Shown: positions 19,154-27,759, counted from the first letter of the stretch. The stretch: DNA of 64,000 nt from Bacteroidota bacterium (GCA_016715945.1 JADJXJ010000003.1:434001-498000), one strand, 5' to 3'. Numbers and translations: made by a program. Notes: a model not told the origin generated them from the letters alone.

Positions 19154-19185
19154 CAAAGATACATCGGTTTGCAGCCCAAGTCAAA
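19154..19185 (-). promoter_or_regulatory. ssrA promoter (TTTG-N20-TATCTTTG)
   Basis: On the minus strand TTTG (19185-19182) is followed after exactly 20 bases by TATCTTTG (19161-19154), a perfect Bacteroidota sigma-ABfr-type promoter. Transcription would begin near 19148, about 30 bases before the mature tmRNA 5' end, which RNase P would then form. Confidence 0.8.
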
Positions 19186-19193
19186 TAATAAAA

Positions 19194-20357
19194 TCAACCA
19201 TTGAAGGGGCGCGCAAAACGCAGCACATCTTCGCGGCTCACAACCGGACCTGCCAAAATGACCAGCCTTTCCACGGCATTGTGCAATTCGCGGATGTTTC
19301 CGGTCCAGCGGTATTGTTGCATTTCGAGCAGGGCTTCGTCAGTAAAGCGGGCTGCCGGCTTGCCCATACGTTGTGAGATGAGTTCGGTGAAATGGGCCAC
19401 GAGCAATGGAATATCATCGGCCCGCTCACGCAGCGGGGGCACATGAATCACAATCACGCTCAGCCGGTGGTATAGGTCCTCGCGAAACCTCCCCGCTGCA
19501 ATCTCATCGTGCAGGTTTTTATTTGTAGCACTCAGTATGCGTACATCCACCGGAATCTCTTTTTCGCCCCCAACCCGTGTGATCTTGTTTTCCTGCAATG
19601 CCCGGAGCACCTTGGCCTGAGCGGCCAGGCTCATATCGCCAATTTCGTCGAGAAAAAGGGTGCCGCCATGGGCCAGCTCAAAGTCGCCTTTACGTTGCTT
19701 GATGGCCGAGGTAAATGAACCCTTTTCGTGTCCGAAAAGCTGACTCTCGATGAGCTCCGAAGGGATGGCAGCACAATTGACTTCGATGAATGGGGCGTGC
19801 GACCGGTTGCTGAGTTCGTGAATTTGTCTGGCAACCAATTCCTTGCCCGTGCCGTTCTCGCCGGTGATCAGCACCCTCGCATTGGTGGGAGCCACCTTTC
19901 CGATCATCTCCCTGATTTCGTTGATGGCTGCCGACTTGCCCACCATCTCGTACTGCTTGCTGACGACTTTTTTCAAAGCTTTGGTTTCGTTCACCAGGCG
20001 CGACTTGTCCATGGCATTGCGCAGGGTGATCAGGAGCCGGTTGAGGTCCGGCGGCTTGCTGATGTAGTCGTAAGCGCCTTTTTTGATGGCCTCGACAGCA
20101 GTTTCGATGGTGCCGTGGCCGGAAATCATCACCACCGGGCTGTCGGTAATCTGTTTCAGAGCTTCGAGCGTCTCAATGCCATCCATATCGGGCATTTTGA
20201 TGTCGCACAATATCACGTCATAATCGTGATCTTTAGCCAGGGCTATGCCTTCAGGTCCGTTGGCGGCATCGTCAACCTTGTATTTCTCGTATTCCAGAAT
20301 TTCGCGCAATGTACGGCGGATGCTGATTTCGTCGTCAATGATCAGGATACGTGGCAT
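19194..20357 (-). CDS. NtrC/NtrX-like response regulator, receiver plus AAA+ domain, no DNA-binding domain
   Basis: It has 387 residues. The receiver domain (1-120) holds Asp8, Asp9 and phosphoacceptor Asp52, then the GHGTIETAVEAIKKGAYDYISKP segment typical of the NtrX/NtrC group. The sigma-54 type AAA+ domain follows: Walker A GENGTGKE near 165, the loop GSFTSA near 212 in place of canonical GAFTGA, Walker B GGTLFLDEIGD near 230-240, sensor regions and an arginine-finger segment FREDLYHRLSV. The chain stops soon after the lid (WTGNIRELHNAVERLV), so the C-terminal Fis-type helix-turn-helix is absent; normal members are about 440-480 residues. No kinase gene is adjacent. It may activate RpoN-dependent transcription from solution, or act otherwise. 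The start ATG at 20357 is clear. Confidence 0.88.
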   Translation of the reverse strand: MPRILIIDDEISIRRTLREILEYEKYKVDDAANGPEGIALAKDHDYDVILCDIKMPDMDGIETLEALKQITDSPVVMISGHGTIETAVEAIKKGAYDYISKPPDLNRLLITLRNAMDKSRLVNETKALKKVVSKQYEMVGKSAAINEIREMIGKVAPTNARVLITGENGTGKELVARQIHELSNRSHAPFIEVNCAAIPSELIESQLFGHEKGSFTSAIKQRKGDFELAHGGTLFLDEIGDMSLAAQAKVLRALQENKITRVGGEKEIPVDVRILSATNKNLHDEIAAGRFREDLYHRLSVIVIHVPPLRERADDIPLLVAHFTELISQRMGKPAARFTDEALLEMQQYRWTGNIRELHNAVERLVILAGPVVSREDVLRFARPFNG

Positions 20358-20439
20358 GAGCTTTTTGCTGTAAAATTACGCATACTCCTTCAATGGAGCA
20401 TCCGCCGGAGCAGCAAACAGCTCACATCAGCCAATTGCT

Positions 20440-20447
20440 TATTTTTG
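20440..20447 (+). promoter_or_regulatory. Candidate -7 element (TATTTTTG) of the FG-GAP protein gene
   Basis: Perfect TAnnTTTG ending 5 bases before the ATG at 20453. If used, the mRNA would begin at or next to the start codon. Confidence 0.4.
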
Positions 20448-20452
20448 TGAGG

Positions 20453-22684
20453 ATGTCGAGGCCGTTGTTAGTTTTCAGATTTGCACTGGTTGTATTGCTT
20501 TCAACTTTAAGTTGTTCCGTTACGGCACAGCTTGCTGGTTGGAAAGTGCACTCCGGTGGAGGTTTCCTGAAATTTCCATGGACAGGGGGGCTGGATGCCT
20601 GCCAGTTTGCGGCTATTGATCTGAATGCCGACGGAGTGGATGATCTTGTGGTGTTCGACCGGCGCGGGAACCGCTGGTTGTGTTTTGTGAACGATGGCAT
20701 TCCGGGTCAGATCAGCTATCGCTGGGCGCCGGAATTTGTCAGGTTTTTCCCCAAGGCCAGCGATTGGGTGGTATTTGCCGATTATGACGGCGATGGCCGT
20801 CCCGATCTTTTTACCTATTCGCCAGGTTGGGCAGGAATCAGGGTATTTCGAAACACCGGAAAGCTTTACCCTCAGTTTACACCCGTTGTCGAACCCTTTC
20901 TGAGCTCGCTTCAGGGCGGGGGATATGTCAACATCATTTCTACCAATGCCGACCAGCCCGGCATAGCCGATCTTGATGGCGATGGCGACCTGGACCTGCT
21001 TACTTTCTGGGCACTTGGAACTTTTGTGGAACAACATACCAACCGCTCCCGTGAGCTTTACGGCCATTCAGACTCCCTTATTTTTGAGAAAACTTCGTTC
21101 TGTTGGGGCAGAATAGCGGAAAGTGAGGAAAGCAATACAATCTTTCTGGATACCTGCTTATTCCGAAGTGCGCGAAACGGCCATCGCCACCGCGGAGCTA
21201 CAATGCTGCTGCACGATTTTACCGGAAATGGACTGCCGGATCTGTTGCTTGGTGATGTGGATTATCCCGGGCTGAACCTGCTGACCAATGGTGGCACCCA
21301 GCAGTCGGCGCTCATCGTGGCGCAGGACACCGCCTTTCCGTCGTACGATGTGCCCGTAAGGCTTTACTCCATGCCCGGGGCCTATCTCATTGATGTCAAT
21401 AACGACGGATTGAAAGACCTGATCGTTTCGCCTTTCGACCCAAATTACAACGTCACAGAAAACTACTCCAGTGTGTGGCTCTATCTTAACGAAGGCTCTG
21501 AAAACCAGCCGGTTTTCAGACTTCACACCAAGCGCTTTCTGCAAGACCAGACCATTGATCTTGGTTCGGGGGCTTATCCGGTATTTGTTGATTTGAATGG
21601 CGACGGGCTGTTGGACATCGTGGCCGGAAACATCGGCCGTTACCTGAGGTCGTGGTTCAATGGCAATACCCTCCATGCTGCATACGAGTCTTCCATCCAT
21701 GTATTCACGCAGCAGCCTTCGGACGAAGGTTTACAGTTCGAGCTTACGGAGCGTGACCTTGCCCGGCTTTCGCTTCTGGGTCGCCGCGGTCTTGTGCCCG
21801 CCTTTGCAGATATCAGCGGCAACGGCCTGCCGGATATGCTGGTTGGCAGTGAGACCGGGGGACTGATTTATGTAGCACAGCAATCGCCGGGCTCATGGTC
21901 GGCCCCTTTGCTCAATTTTGGCGGAATTCAGACCCCCGCATGGTCGGCTCCGGCCATTTTCGACCTGGATGAAGATAGGATTCAGGATCTGATGATAGGC
22001 TCCCGCAATGGAAAGATTATATTTCTAAAGGGATCGAAACTGGGAGATTCGCTTGTATTTCAGTATGTTACCAATGATTTGGGTGGTGTCGATGTGACCG
22101 ACTACAGCCTTTCGTACGATGGTTTCAGTGTACCACAGGGTTTTTATGCACCAGACGGGCGACCCATGCTGGTGGTGGGCAGTGAGCAGGGACGCATCTG
22201 GCTTTTCGATCAGATCCGTAACAACCTGAATGGGGTGTTCAGCCCTTCTGACGACTGGCACAGCATCCTCGACACCATTGTTGCTGCAGTCAGCTCCGGT
22301 TATCGTTCGGCGGCTTACATTGGCAGGCTCGACGGGGGTCAGAAGCTGCAAATGGTCACAGGCAACTTCAGCGGTGGGCTTGAGCTCTGGAATGCCCGGG
22401 CCAATGTGCTACCCGGGAAGGGTGAGCACACAAAAGAACCATTGCTTTTGTGGCCCAATCCGGCATCGGGCTTGGTGCGCTTCAGGCTGGCCGACCCGAC
22501 AGATTGCAAAATCTTATTGCAGCTCACCGATGTTTCAGGCAGAACACTTGTCCGTCGCAACATGAATGTTCAATCCGGACTTGGTTCGTTGGATGTTTCA
22601 GGATTAAAACAGGGCATTTACCTGATAACCATCTATCTGCCTTCCGGCAAAGTTCAGTCATCCCGACTTGTGATCAGTCGTTGA
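20453..22684 (+). CDS. Secreted FG-GAP/VCBS repeat protein with T9SS type A sorting domain
   Basis: From ATG 20453 it encodes 743 residues; the frame is open to 20393, but those codons overlap the promoter region. It has a signal peptide (VVLLSTLSCSVTAQ), then at least six FG-GAP-like calcium-loop repeats with DxNxDGxxDL patterns (DLNADGVDDLVVF, DYDGDGRPDLF, DLDGDGDLDLL, DVNNDGLKDLIV, DLNGDGLLDIVAG, DISGNGLPDMLVG), predicting a beta-propeller. The last 80 residues form a T9SS type A tail (LLLWPNPASG, VSGRTLV, GIYLITIYLPSG...SSRLVIS). It is therefore exported by Sec, moved across the outer membrane by the type IX system and anchored at the surface or released. The ligand is unknown; such propellers often serve adhesion. 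It is divergent from the response-regulator gene. Confidence 0.9.
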   Translation: MSRPLLVFRFALVVLLSTLSCSVTAQLAGWKVHSGGGFLKFPWTGGLDACQFAAIDLNADGVDDLVVFDRRGNRWLCFVNDGIPGQISYRWAPEFVRFFPKASDWVVFADYDGDGRPDLFTYSPGWAGIRVFRNTGKLYPQFTPVVEPFLSSLQGGGYVNIISTNADQPGIADLDGDGDLDLLTFWALGTFVEQHTNRSRELYGHSDSLIFEKTSFCWGRIAESEESNTIFLDTCLFRSARNGHRHRGATMLLHDFTGNGLPDLLLGDVDYPGLNLLTNGGTQQSALIVAQDTAFPSYDVPVRLYSMPGAYLIDVNNDGLKDLIVSPFDPNYNVTENYSSVWLYLNEGSENQPVFRLHTKRFLQDQTIDLGSGAYPVFVDLNGDGLLDIVAGNIGRYLRSWFNGNTLHAAYESSIHVFTQQPSDEGLQFELTERDLARLSLLGRRGLVPAFADISGNGLPDMLVGSETGGLIYVAQQSPGSWSAPLLNFGGIQTPAWSAPAIFDLDEDRIQDLMIGSRNGKIIFLKGSKLGDSLVFQYVTNDLGGVDVTDYSLSYDGFSVPQGFYAPDGRPMLVVGSEQGRIWLFDQIRNNLNGVFSPSDDWHSILDTIVAAVSSGYRSAAYIGRLDGGQKLQMVTGNFSGGLELWNARANVLPGKGEHTKEPLLLWPNPASGLVRFRLADPTDCKILLQLTDVSGRTLVRRNMNVQSGLGSLDVSGLKQGIYLITIYLPSGKVQSSRLVISR

Positions 22685-22692
22685 TTTGGATG

Positions 22693-23139
22693 TTATTTTT
22701 CGTTGTCGAGACGGAAAGTGATGCGGAGCTTGCCATAATCGATGCGGCAACGGTAAGCATGCAGCAAATCGCCGCCCAGTACGCCAACAATGCGCGGCAG
22801 GCCGAGCGCCTGATAGGAAAGGTGCACATTGCTGAGGTTGATGATGACCGAAGTGTAATCGAATATGTTGAGCCGGCCAAAGCGGATATGTGCAATTGTC
22901 GTTACCCTGCTGGGCATGTCGTTCGTTCCCAGTCCGGTGGAAAGCTTTTCGTTGTCCTCGAAACTGGCCTCGTCCAGGTAGTTCATGATTTCCTGTTCGT
23001 CGAACACCGTGCGCGATGCACCGGTATCCACCAGAAAGTTTGCTTTTTTTCCGTTGATCCGGCCTTCGATGAGCAGATGATATCCGTCTTGCTCGATGGG
23101 TAACAGCATGATAGGCAAGCTGGTAGTCAACGTGCGCAT
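22693..23139 (-). CDS. Retropepsin-like aspartyl protease family protein
   Basis: A 148-residue single-domain protein with the aspartic-protease signature FLVDTGASRTVFD (Asp38) and the second hydrophobic-glycine element GVLGGDLLHAYRCRIDYGKLRI. This is the pattern of the Asp_protease_2/gag-asp-like bacterial family that works as a homodimer. It has no signal peptide, so it is likely cytoplasmic. Its ATG overlaps the stop of the LOG-family gene by one base, which indicates translational coupling and cotranscription. Substrate is unknown. Confidence 0.85.
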   Translation of the reverse strand: MRTLTTSLPIMLLPIEQDGYHLLIEGRINGKKANFLVDTGASRTVFDEQEIMNYLDEASFEDNEKLSTGLGTNDMPSRVTTIAHIRFGRLNIFDYTSVIINLSNVHLSYQALGLPRIVGVLGGDLLHAYRCRIDYGKLRITFRLDNEK

Positions 23140-23852
23140 CAGAAGTTGGGCTTTATGGCGTATTTATTATAGAAGTCTTCGATAATTTTGACCGCTTCTT
23201 CGGCAGTATCCACCAGGCTGAAGATTTCCATGTCTTCGGGCGAAATGTTGTGCTCGGCCAGCATCACTTCTTTGATCCAGGCGATGAGCCCCGACCAGTA
23301 ATCCTTACCCACCAGCACAATGGGGAATTTCACCAGTTTCTGGGTCTGTATGAGGGTGATGGCTTCGAACAACTCGTCCATGGTGCCAAATCCGCCGGGC
23401 AATACGATATATCCTTGCGAATAGCGCATGAACATCACCTTTCGGACAAAAAAGTACTGAAGCTCAATGTATTTGTCCCTATCAATAAAAGGATTCGGGG
23501 CCTGCTCGAATGGGAGTTCAATGTTCACGCCAACCGATTTGCCTCCGGCAAAGTGTGCCCCTTTGTTGCCGGCTTCCATGATGCCCGGACCGCCGCCTGT
23601 GATGATGCCAAAGCCTTTCTTGGTGAGCAGATAGGCAATTTCTTCCGTAAGCCGGTAATATTTGTGGCTTGGCCTGGTGCGTGCCGACCCGAAGATGGCC
23701 ACGCAAGGTCCGATTTTGGCCAGCTTTTCGAAACCCTCGACAAATTCGGCCATGATTTTGAATACCGACCAGGAGTCGTGCGATTTGATTTCGCTCCAGG
23801 TTTTGGGCTTAAAAGCCTCGTGTATAAGTCTTTCCTGATTCTCGCTGTTCAT
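23139..23852 (-). CDS. LOG-family (TIGR00730) Rossmann-fold protein
   Basis: With the ATG at 23852 it has 237 residues. The upstream TTG at 23855 would add one residue. The two signature motifs of the lysine-decarboxylase-like / LOG phosphoribohydrolase family are present: GGGPGIMEAGNKGA (about 86-99) and PGGFGTMDE (142-150). Family members cleave cytokinin- or AMP-type nucleoside monophosphates to free base and ribose 5-phosphate; many bacterial copies act on AMP or purine monophosphates. It is cytoplasmic and forms a unit with the downstream aspartyl protease gene and probably the DHOD-like gene 20 bases upstream. Confidence 0.9.
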   Translation of the reverse strand: MNSENQERLIHEAFKPKTWSEIKSHDSWSVFKIMAEFVEGFEKLAKIGPCVAIFGSARTRPSHKYYRLTEEIAYLLTKKGFGIITGGGPGIMEAGNKGAHFAGGKSVGVNIELPFEQAPNPFIDRDKYIELQYFFVRKVMFMRYSQGYIVLPGGFGTMDELFEAITLIQTQKLVKFPIVLVGKDYWSGLIAWIKEVMLAEHNISPEDMEIFSLVDTAEEAVKIIEDFYNKYAIKPNF

Positions 23853-23872
23853 CAAAGTGTAATTGTTTGTTT

Positions 23873-24865
23873 TCAGAGGGTGTCTTTGTCGCTGAAATAC
23901 TTCATAAACTGAACCCTTTCATACACCGAAGGGTCGGCAATTTTTTTCTGGCTGAGCATTCCGGCGAAGTCGCTTATTTTTTTGAAGTCGTGTTGTTCCA
24001 TCCATTCGCGCAGCTCGTTGTGCATCACCGAGGCATATCCGATGCCATGCCTGTAGAAAGCCGATGCCACCTGTGCCACCGAGGCTCCGGCGAGCAGCAG
24101 TTTTGCCACTGCTTTTCCGTCGGCTACGCCGGTCGATCCGGCCATGTCGCAACCCATCCGACCGTGCAGCATGGCAATCCAGCGCAAGGGCATACTCAGC
24201 TCTCCCGGACTGCTCAATACGTGCCCCTGATTGACCTGGAGTTTATCCAGATCGATATCCGGGCTGTAGAATCTGTTGAACAACACCAGGGCAGCGATGC
24301 CGCTGTTCGACAGGTCGATGGCAAACTGGGCCAGGTTGGAAAAATAGAAGCTGATTTTAAGTGCAATGGGAATGCTGATGCGGCGCCTGACCTGTTTCAC
24401 GATTTCGAAGTAAATCTTTTCGTTGTCCTCGCTGCTCCTTCCAATGGCTGAGGGCATCACAAAGACGTTGAGCTCAAGTGCATCTGCACCTGCCTTTTCA
24501 ATCTCTTCGGCAAAAGTCATCCACTCATAAGCCGATTTGCAGTTGATGCTGGCAATGATGGGGATGTCGATCGACTTTTTGGCATCGCGGATCAACTGCA
24601 GATACCTGTCGAGGGTTTCGCGACGCAGGCGCACATCCAGATAATCCAGAAATTCTTCCCTGCCGGTTTTTTCAGCCTCCTCCCTCAGCACGTGGTGATA
24701 TTCGTGAATGATTTCTTCCTCAAAAATTGATTTGAGCACCACCGCACCCACTCCTTGCTGTTCGAGGTGTTTCAATTTAACCAGGCTGTCGGTAAAACCT
24801 GAGCTACCTGCTACGATGGGGCTGTGAAGCTGCAGACCCATATAAGTGCATGAAAGGTCGATCAT
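23873..24865 (-). CDS. Dihydroorotate dehydrogenase-like FMN protein
   Basis: This 330-residue TIM barrel is related to class 1 DHODs: SPIVAGSSGFTDS at the N-terminus, IPIIASINC, a GADALELNVF strand, IPIALKISFYFSN, and the phosphate-binding end SMPLRWIAMLHGR...GSTGVADGKAVAKLLLAGASVAQVASAFYRHG. In true class 1A enzymes the loop after LELN reads SCPN with the catalytic Cys; here residues 133-140 read NVFVMPSA, without Cys or Ser at that place. It belongs to the widespread DHOD-like group whose substrate is not established. It is probably not the cell's pyrimidine enzyme. It heads a run with the LOG and aspartyl-protease genes. Confidence 0.82.
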   Translation of the reverse strand: MIDLSCTYMGLQLHSPIVAGSSGFTDSLVKLKHLEQQGVGAVVLKSIFEEEIIHEYHHVLREEAEKTGREEFLDYLDVRLRRETLDRYLQLIRDAKKSIDIPIIASINCKSAYEWMTFAEEIEKAGADALELNVFVMPSAIGRSSEDNEKIYFEIVKQVRRRISIPIALKISFYFSNLAQFAIDLSNSGIAALVLFNRFYSPDIDLDKLQVNQGHVLSSPGELSMPLRWIAMLHGRMGCDMAGSTGVADGKAVAKLLLAGASVAQVASAFYRHGIGYASVMHNELREWMEQHDFKKISDFAGMLSQKKIADPSVYERVQFMKYFSDKDTL

Positions 24866-24940
24866 GGCATGAACTTTTTCTTGAGTAAAATTAGTGGATT
24901 AAGCAGCGTGTTCGCCTCAGCTTAAAGAAAAATAACATGA

Positions 24941-26197
24941 TCAGAAGCTGTAGATGGCGGCAGCAGTGAGCCGGACGTTGCCAATGGCTCTCGTGTTTTT
25001 TACAATTCCTTTATTGTCGGGGGTACCGTAATAAGCCCTGGTATATTCCATTTCGCCGGCCAGCTTAAGTGGGCCGGAGGTGTAGCTTAAGATAGGGCTG
25101 AACCGCATCAGCTGTGCAATGTCGTGACCTTTGGCGTAGTATTTGCCGGTGTTTTCGTGCAAGGTGCCCAGATTCCGGGCGTAACCTGCAAAAATTCCAT
25201 AATGCAGCGGACCTTTTTCCAGGCACAATTCCGACCAAAGAAAAAGGTGATTTGTCGGGGTGTAGCTTTGGATGTTGGTGCCGTATTCAACCGATCGCAC
25301 GGCATAACCGCCCAGCAGCAGGTGCTCGGTCAGGTTTTGCCCGTAAATAGCCTTGATGCGCCAGTTCCATTCGTTGGTGCCGGTTTTAGCAAAAGCCATG
25401 AGCGAGTGGCCTTCAACCGTTTCGCGCTGCCGATAAAGGGCGGGGGTGGCAATTTGTGGCATCAGCCTTTTGTAGTCGTATCCCAAGCCCAGCACAAGCT
25501 GATCTTTTTTGAGTTGCCATTGCAGGTGGATGTTTGGCAGAGCGGCATTTTTCAGGTATTCTGCACTGCGTCCTTTGGGGCCATCGCTCGTGTTGTCGCG
25601 TTGTGTGATGAGGCAAAGTTCAAAACGGCTGGCCCCGGAATAATAGCGCAAACTGGCCTGCGGATTGCGTATAAATGGCTGAAAGGGCGCACCCGTATTC
25701 AGTGAATACAAATCAGGAAAAACTTCAGGCACAAACATCGGGTGCCAGTACTGCCCCAACAACAGCTCAGTTTTTTTCCAACGCAGATTGACATAAGCGT
25801 GCCTGAGCCTGAAAGTATTCGACATGCTGCTGCCTGCGCCTGTATAGTCGCTTTCGATCAGCGCATTGGTTTTTGCTCCCAGTGCATCGCGGCCGGTTAT
25901 CTTCATGCCGACCCTTGTGCTCATGGCGCTGAAGTTGAGCGAATGACGCGCATTCAGATCTTCGCCTCCATTGCCAATCACCCGGTTCAAGGGATAATAA
26001 AGCATCAAATCATCACGGTTGCCATCCACCTGGCGCGAATCGAACCACGCGGCGAATTTTACAAACCCATAGGGCTTGAAGGTCGCTTTTTGGGGTTCAT
26101 TGGCCCGGGAGCTTGTTCCTGCAAGGGTTAGCAGAATACCAAAATATATGGTTAAATATTTGGATATAAGCGAATTACAGTTATGTCTCCAAAGCAT
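24941..26197 (-). CDS. Porin-like outer membrane beta-barrel protein
   Basis: From ATG 26197 it has 418 residues with a signal sequence (IYFGILLTLAGTSSRAN) and a chain of alternating amphipathic strands ending in the aromatic AAAIYSF, typical of an outer-membrane barrel. The segment GFVKFAAWFDSRQV, the DLNARHSLNFSAMSTRVGMKITG strands and LRHAYVNLRWKKTELLLGQYWHPM recall DcaP-like trimeric porins. A TTG at 26224 would extend the frame but overlaps the TACCTTTG promoter box, so I reject it. Function is probably passive uptake of small molecules; specificity is unknown. It stands 75 bases upstream of the DHOD-like gene on the same strand. Confidence 0.75.
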   Translation of the reverse strand: MLWRHNCNSLISKYLTIYFGILLTLAGTSSRANEPQKATFKPYGFVKFAAWFDSRQVDGNRDDLMLYYPLNRVIGNGGEDLNARHSLNFSAMSTRVGMKITGRDALGAKTNALIESDYTGAGSSMSNTFRLRHAYVNLRWKKTELLLGQYWHPMFVPEVFPDLYSLNTGAPFQPFIRNPQASLRYYSGASRFELCLITQRDNTSDGPKGRSAEYLKNAALPNIHLQWQLKKDQLVLGLGYDYKRLMPQIATPALYRQRETVEGHSLMAFAKTGTNEWNWRIKAIYGQNLTEHLLLGGYAVRSVEYGTNIQSYTPTNHLFLWSELCLEKGPLHYGIFAGYARNLGTLHENTGKYYAKGHDIAQLMRFSPILSYTSGPLKLAGEMEYTRAYYGTPDNKGIVKNTRAIGNVRLTAAAIYSF

Positions 26198-26221
26198 ATC
26201 AACGATTATCTTTTCCGGCTG

Positions 26222-26229
26222 CAAAGGTA
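26222..26229 (-). promoter_or_regulatory. Candidate -7 element (TACCTTTG) of the porin-like gene
   Basis: Perfect TAnnTTTG on the minus strand, 24 bases before the ATG at 26197. It supports that ATG over the TTG at 26224. No clear -33. Confidence 0.5.
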
Positions 26230-26278
26230 GGAATAATGCAAGGTGATTGTTAATAATTTAACAACAATAGCTGCATTG

Positions 26279-26308
26279 TAAAAAAAGGCTGCCAAAACTG
26301 GCAGCCCG
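26279..26308 (-). terminator. trxB Rho-independent terminator
   Basis: Read on the minus strand: stem GGCTGCC / GGCAGCC with a 6-base loop, then a T-run of about eight. Confidence 0.85.
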
Positions 26309-26332
26309 GGAGTTCAAAGTGTAAAATCAGTA

Positions 26333-27289
26333 TTAATCGTTTTGTGCGGCCAGAAAGCGCTCGGCTTCCAGGGCAGCCATGCAGCCTGTGCCGGCAGCTG
26401 TGACAGCCTGCCTGAACACCTTGTCCTGCACGTCGCCACAGGCAAAAATGCCCGGGACGTTGGTGGCTGTGCTGTCGGGTTTGGTAATGATGTAGCCGGT
26501 TTCGTCCATGTCGAGTATTCCGGTAAAGAGCTCGCTGTTAGGCTTGTGGCCGATGGCAACAAAGAAACCGTCGATGTCAATTACGCGTTCTTCCCCGGTT
26601 TTGTTGTTTTTGAGCACAGCGCCTTTCAGGGTTTTCATGAAGCCCGATTTTTCGCCAAAGAGCTCCTTGGTTTCGTGATTCCAGAGGATTTCGATGTTGG
26701 GGGTGTTCAACACACGTTTTTGCATGGCTTTGCTGGCGCGGAGCTCATCACGGCGCACAATGAGGTACACCTTGCGGCAAAGCTTTGCCAGGTAGGTGGC
26801 TTCTTCGGCGGCTGTGTCGCCCCCGCCCACCACGGCAACATCTTTTCCTTTGTAGAAAAAGCCATCGCAGGTGGCACAGGCCGAAACGCCTCCGCCTTTA
26901 AATTCTTCTTCCGAGGGCAAGCCAAGATATTTGGCGGTTGCTCCTGTGGCCACAATGATGGTTTCGGCAAGCAACTCTGCCCCATCGTCGGCCTTTACCC
27001 TGAACGGACGCTGCGATGCATCTACCTCTGTCACCATCCCCCAACGCACGTCTGTCCCGAAGCGCTCGGCCTGGCGCTTGAGCTGTTCCATCATCTCCGG
27101 CCCTGTAATCCCATCGGGATAGCCCGGAAAATTCTCTACCTCAGTTGTGGTTGTAAGCTGACCACCGGGCTGTATGCCCATATACATCACCGGGTGCATA
27201 TCGGCTCTGGCAGCATAGATAGCCGCAGTGTAACCGGCCGGACCTGAACCAATGATCAGGCATTCCACATGTTCTGGATTTTTACTCAT
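26333..27289 (-). CDS. trxB: Thioredoxin reductase (NADPH)
   Basis: From ATG 27289 it has 318 residues, the normal size of low-molecular-weight TrxR. FAD-binding GSGPAGYTAAIYAARA is near the N-terminus, the redox-active pair is Cys138-Ala-Thr-Cys141-Asp, the NADPH-binding motif is GGGDTAAEEA, and the FAD-binding end is GIFACGDVQDKVFRQAVTAAGTGCMAA. It reduces thioredoxin in the cytoplasm. The nearest thioredoxin-like genes in the window are at 7557 and 46466, neither adjacent. It is monocistronic: own promoter box upstream, hairpin terminator downstream. Confidence 0.96.
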   Translation of the reverse strand: MSKNPEHVECLIIGSGPAGYTAAIYAARADMHPVMYMGIQPGGQLTTTTEVENFPGYPDGITGPEMMEQLKRQAERFGTDVRWGMVTEVDASQRPFRVKADDGAELLAETIIVATGATAKYLGLPSEEEFKGGGVSACATCDGFFYKGKDVAVVGGGDTAAEEATYLAKLCRKVYLIVRRDELRASKAMQKRVLNTPNIEILWNHETKELFGEKSGFMKTLKGAVLKNNKTGEERVIDIDGFFVAIGHKPNSELFTGILDMDETGYIITKPDSTATNVPGIFACGDVQDKVFRQAVTAAGTGCMAALEAERFLAAQND

Positions 27290-27404
27290 GGATTTTGATT
27301 TATTTTCTAGCTTCTCATAAATTGTGCCATACAAGGCCTGCAGGCAGAATCCGGCGAATGTCTGCCATTCTGTCGGAAGTTTGCAGGGTGATATTTATGC
27401 GCTT

Positions 27405-27439
27405 CAAAGATAGGTGAAATTTTGGCGCAGAAAATCAAA
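27405..27439 (-). promoter_or_regulatory. Candidate trxB promoter (TTTG-N23-TATCTTTG)
   Basis: TATCTTTG on the minus strand (27412-27405) is a perfect -7. TTTG at 27439-27436 lies 23 bases upstream, slightly too far for an ideal -33. The leader would be about 110 bases; nothing riboswitch-like was seen in it. Confidence 0.5.
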
Positions 27440-27503
27440 ATTATTTTGCATAGATGTTTAAAGCGCTTTAAAACAGGTTGTTATATCTTGCAGTTTAAAA
27501 AGT

Positions 27504-27535
27504 GTTGCAGACTGAAGAGAAACATATTATCTTTG
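27504..27535 (+). promoter_or_regulatory. tRNA-Pro promoter (GTTG-N20-TATCTTTG)
   Basis: TATCTTTG at 27528-27535 is a perfect -7, with GTTG 20 bases upstream as a near-consensus -33. Transcription would start about 10 bases before the tRNA. Confidence 0.65.
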
Positions 27536-27551
27536 CACCGCATATTGCAAT

Positions 27552-27625
27552 CGGGGCGTGGTGCAGTTGGCTAGCATACTTGCATGGGGTGCAAGCGGTC
27601 GCCCGTTCGAGTCGGGCCGCTCCGA
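27552..27625 (+). tRNA. tRNA-Pro (anticodon GGG)
   Basis: A full cloverleaf can be drawn by hand: acceptor CGGGGCG/CGCTCCG, D stem GTGC/GCAT, anticodon stem CTTGC/GCAAG around ATGGGGT with anticodon GGG, and T arm GCCCG-TTCGAGT-CGGGC. The discriminator is A; CCA is not encoded. A terminator follows directly. Confidence 0.95.
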
Positions 27626-27629
27626 CACA

Positions 27630-27658
27630 AAACCTCACCAGATGGTGGGGTTTTTTTG
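27630..27658 (+). terminator. Terminator after tRNA-Pro
   Basis: Hairpin CCTCACCA / TGGTGGGG followed by seven T. Confidence 0.8.
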
Positions 27659-27759
27659 TTGCCTTTTCTTTGCCTCATTGATCATGGTTAAATCAAGGGA
27701 TAAAGAACGGTAAATCAGGGTTTTATGGTGTTTTAGGGGAGGGCGTGTTCCGGACATAA

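Noticed and set aside
27290..27404. Riboswitch or attenuator in the long trxB leader
   Set aside because: No terminator-like hairpin or known aptamer pattern could be recognised in the leader.
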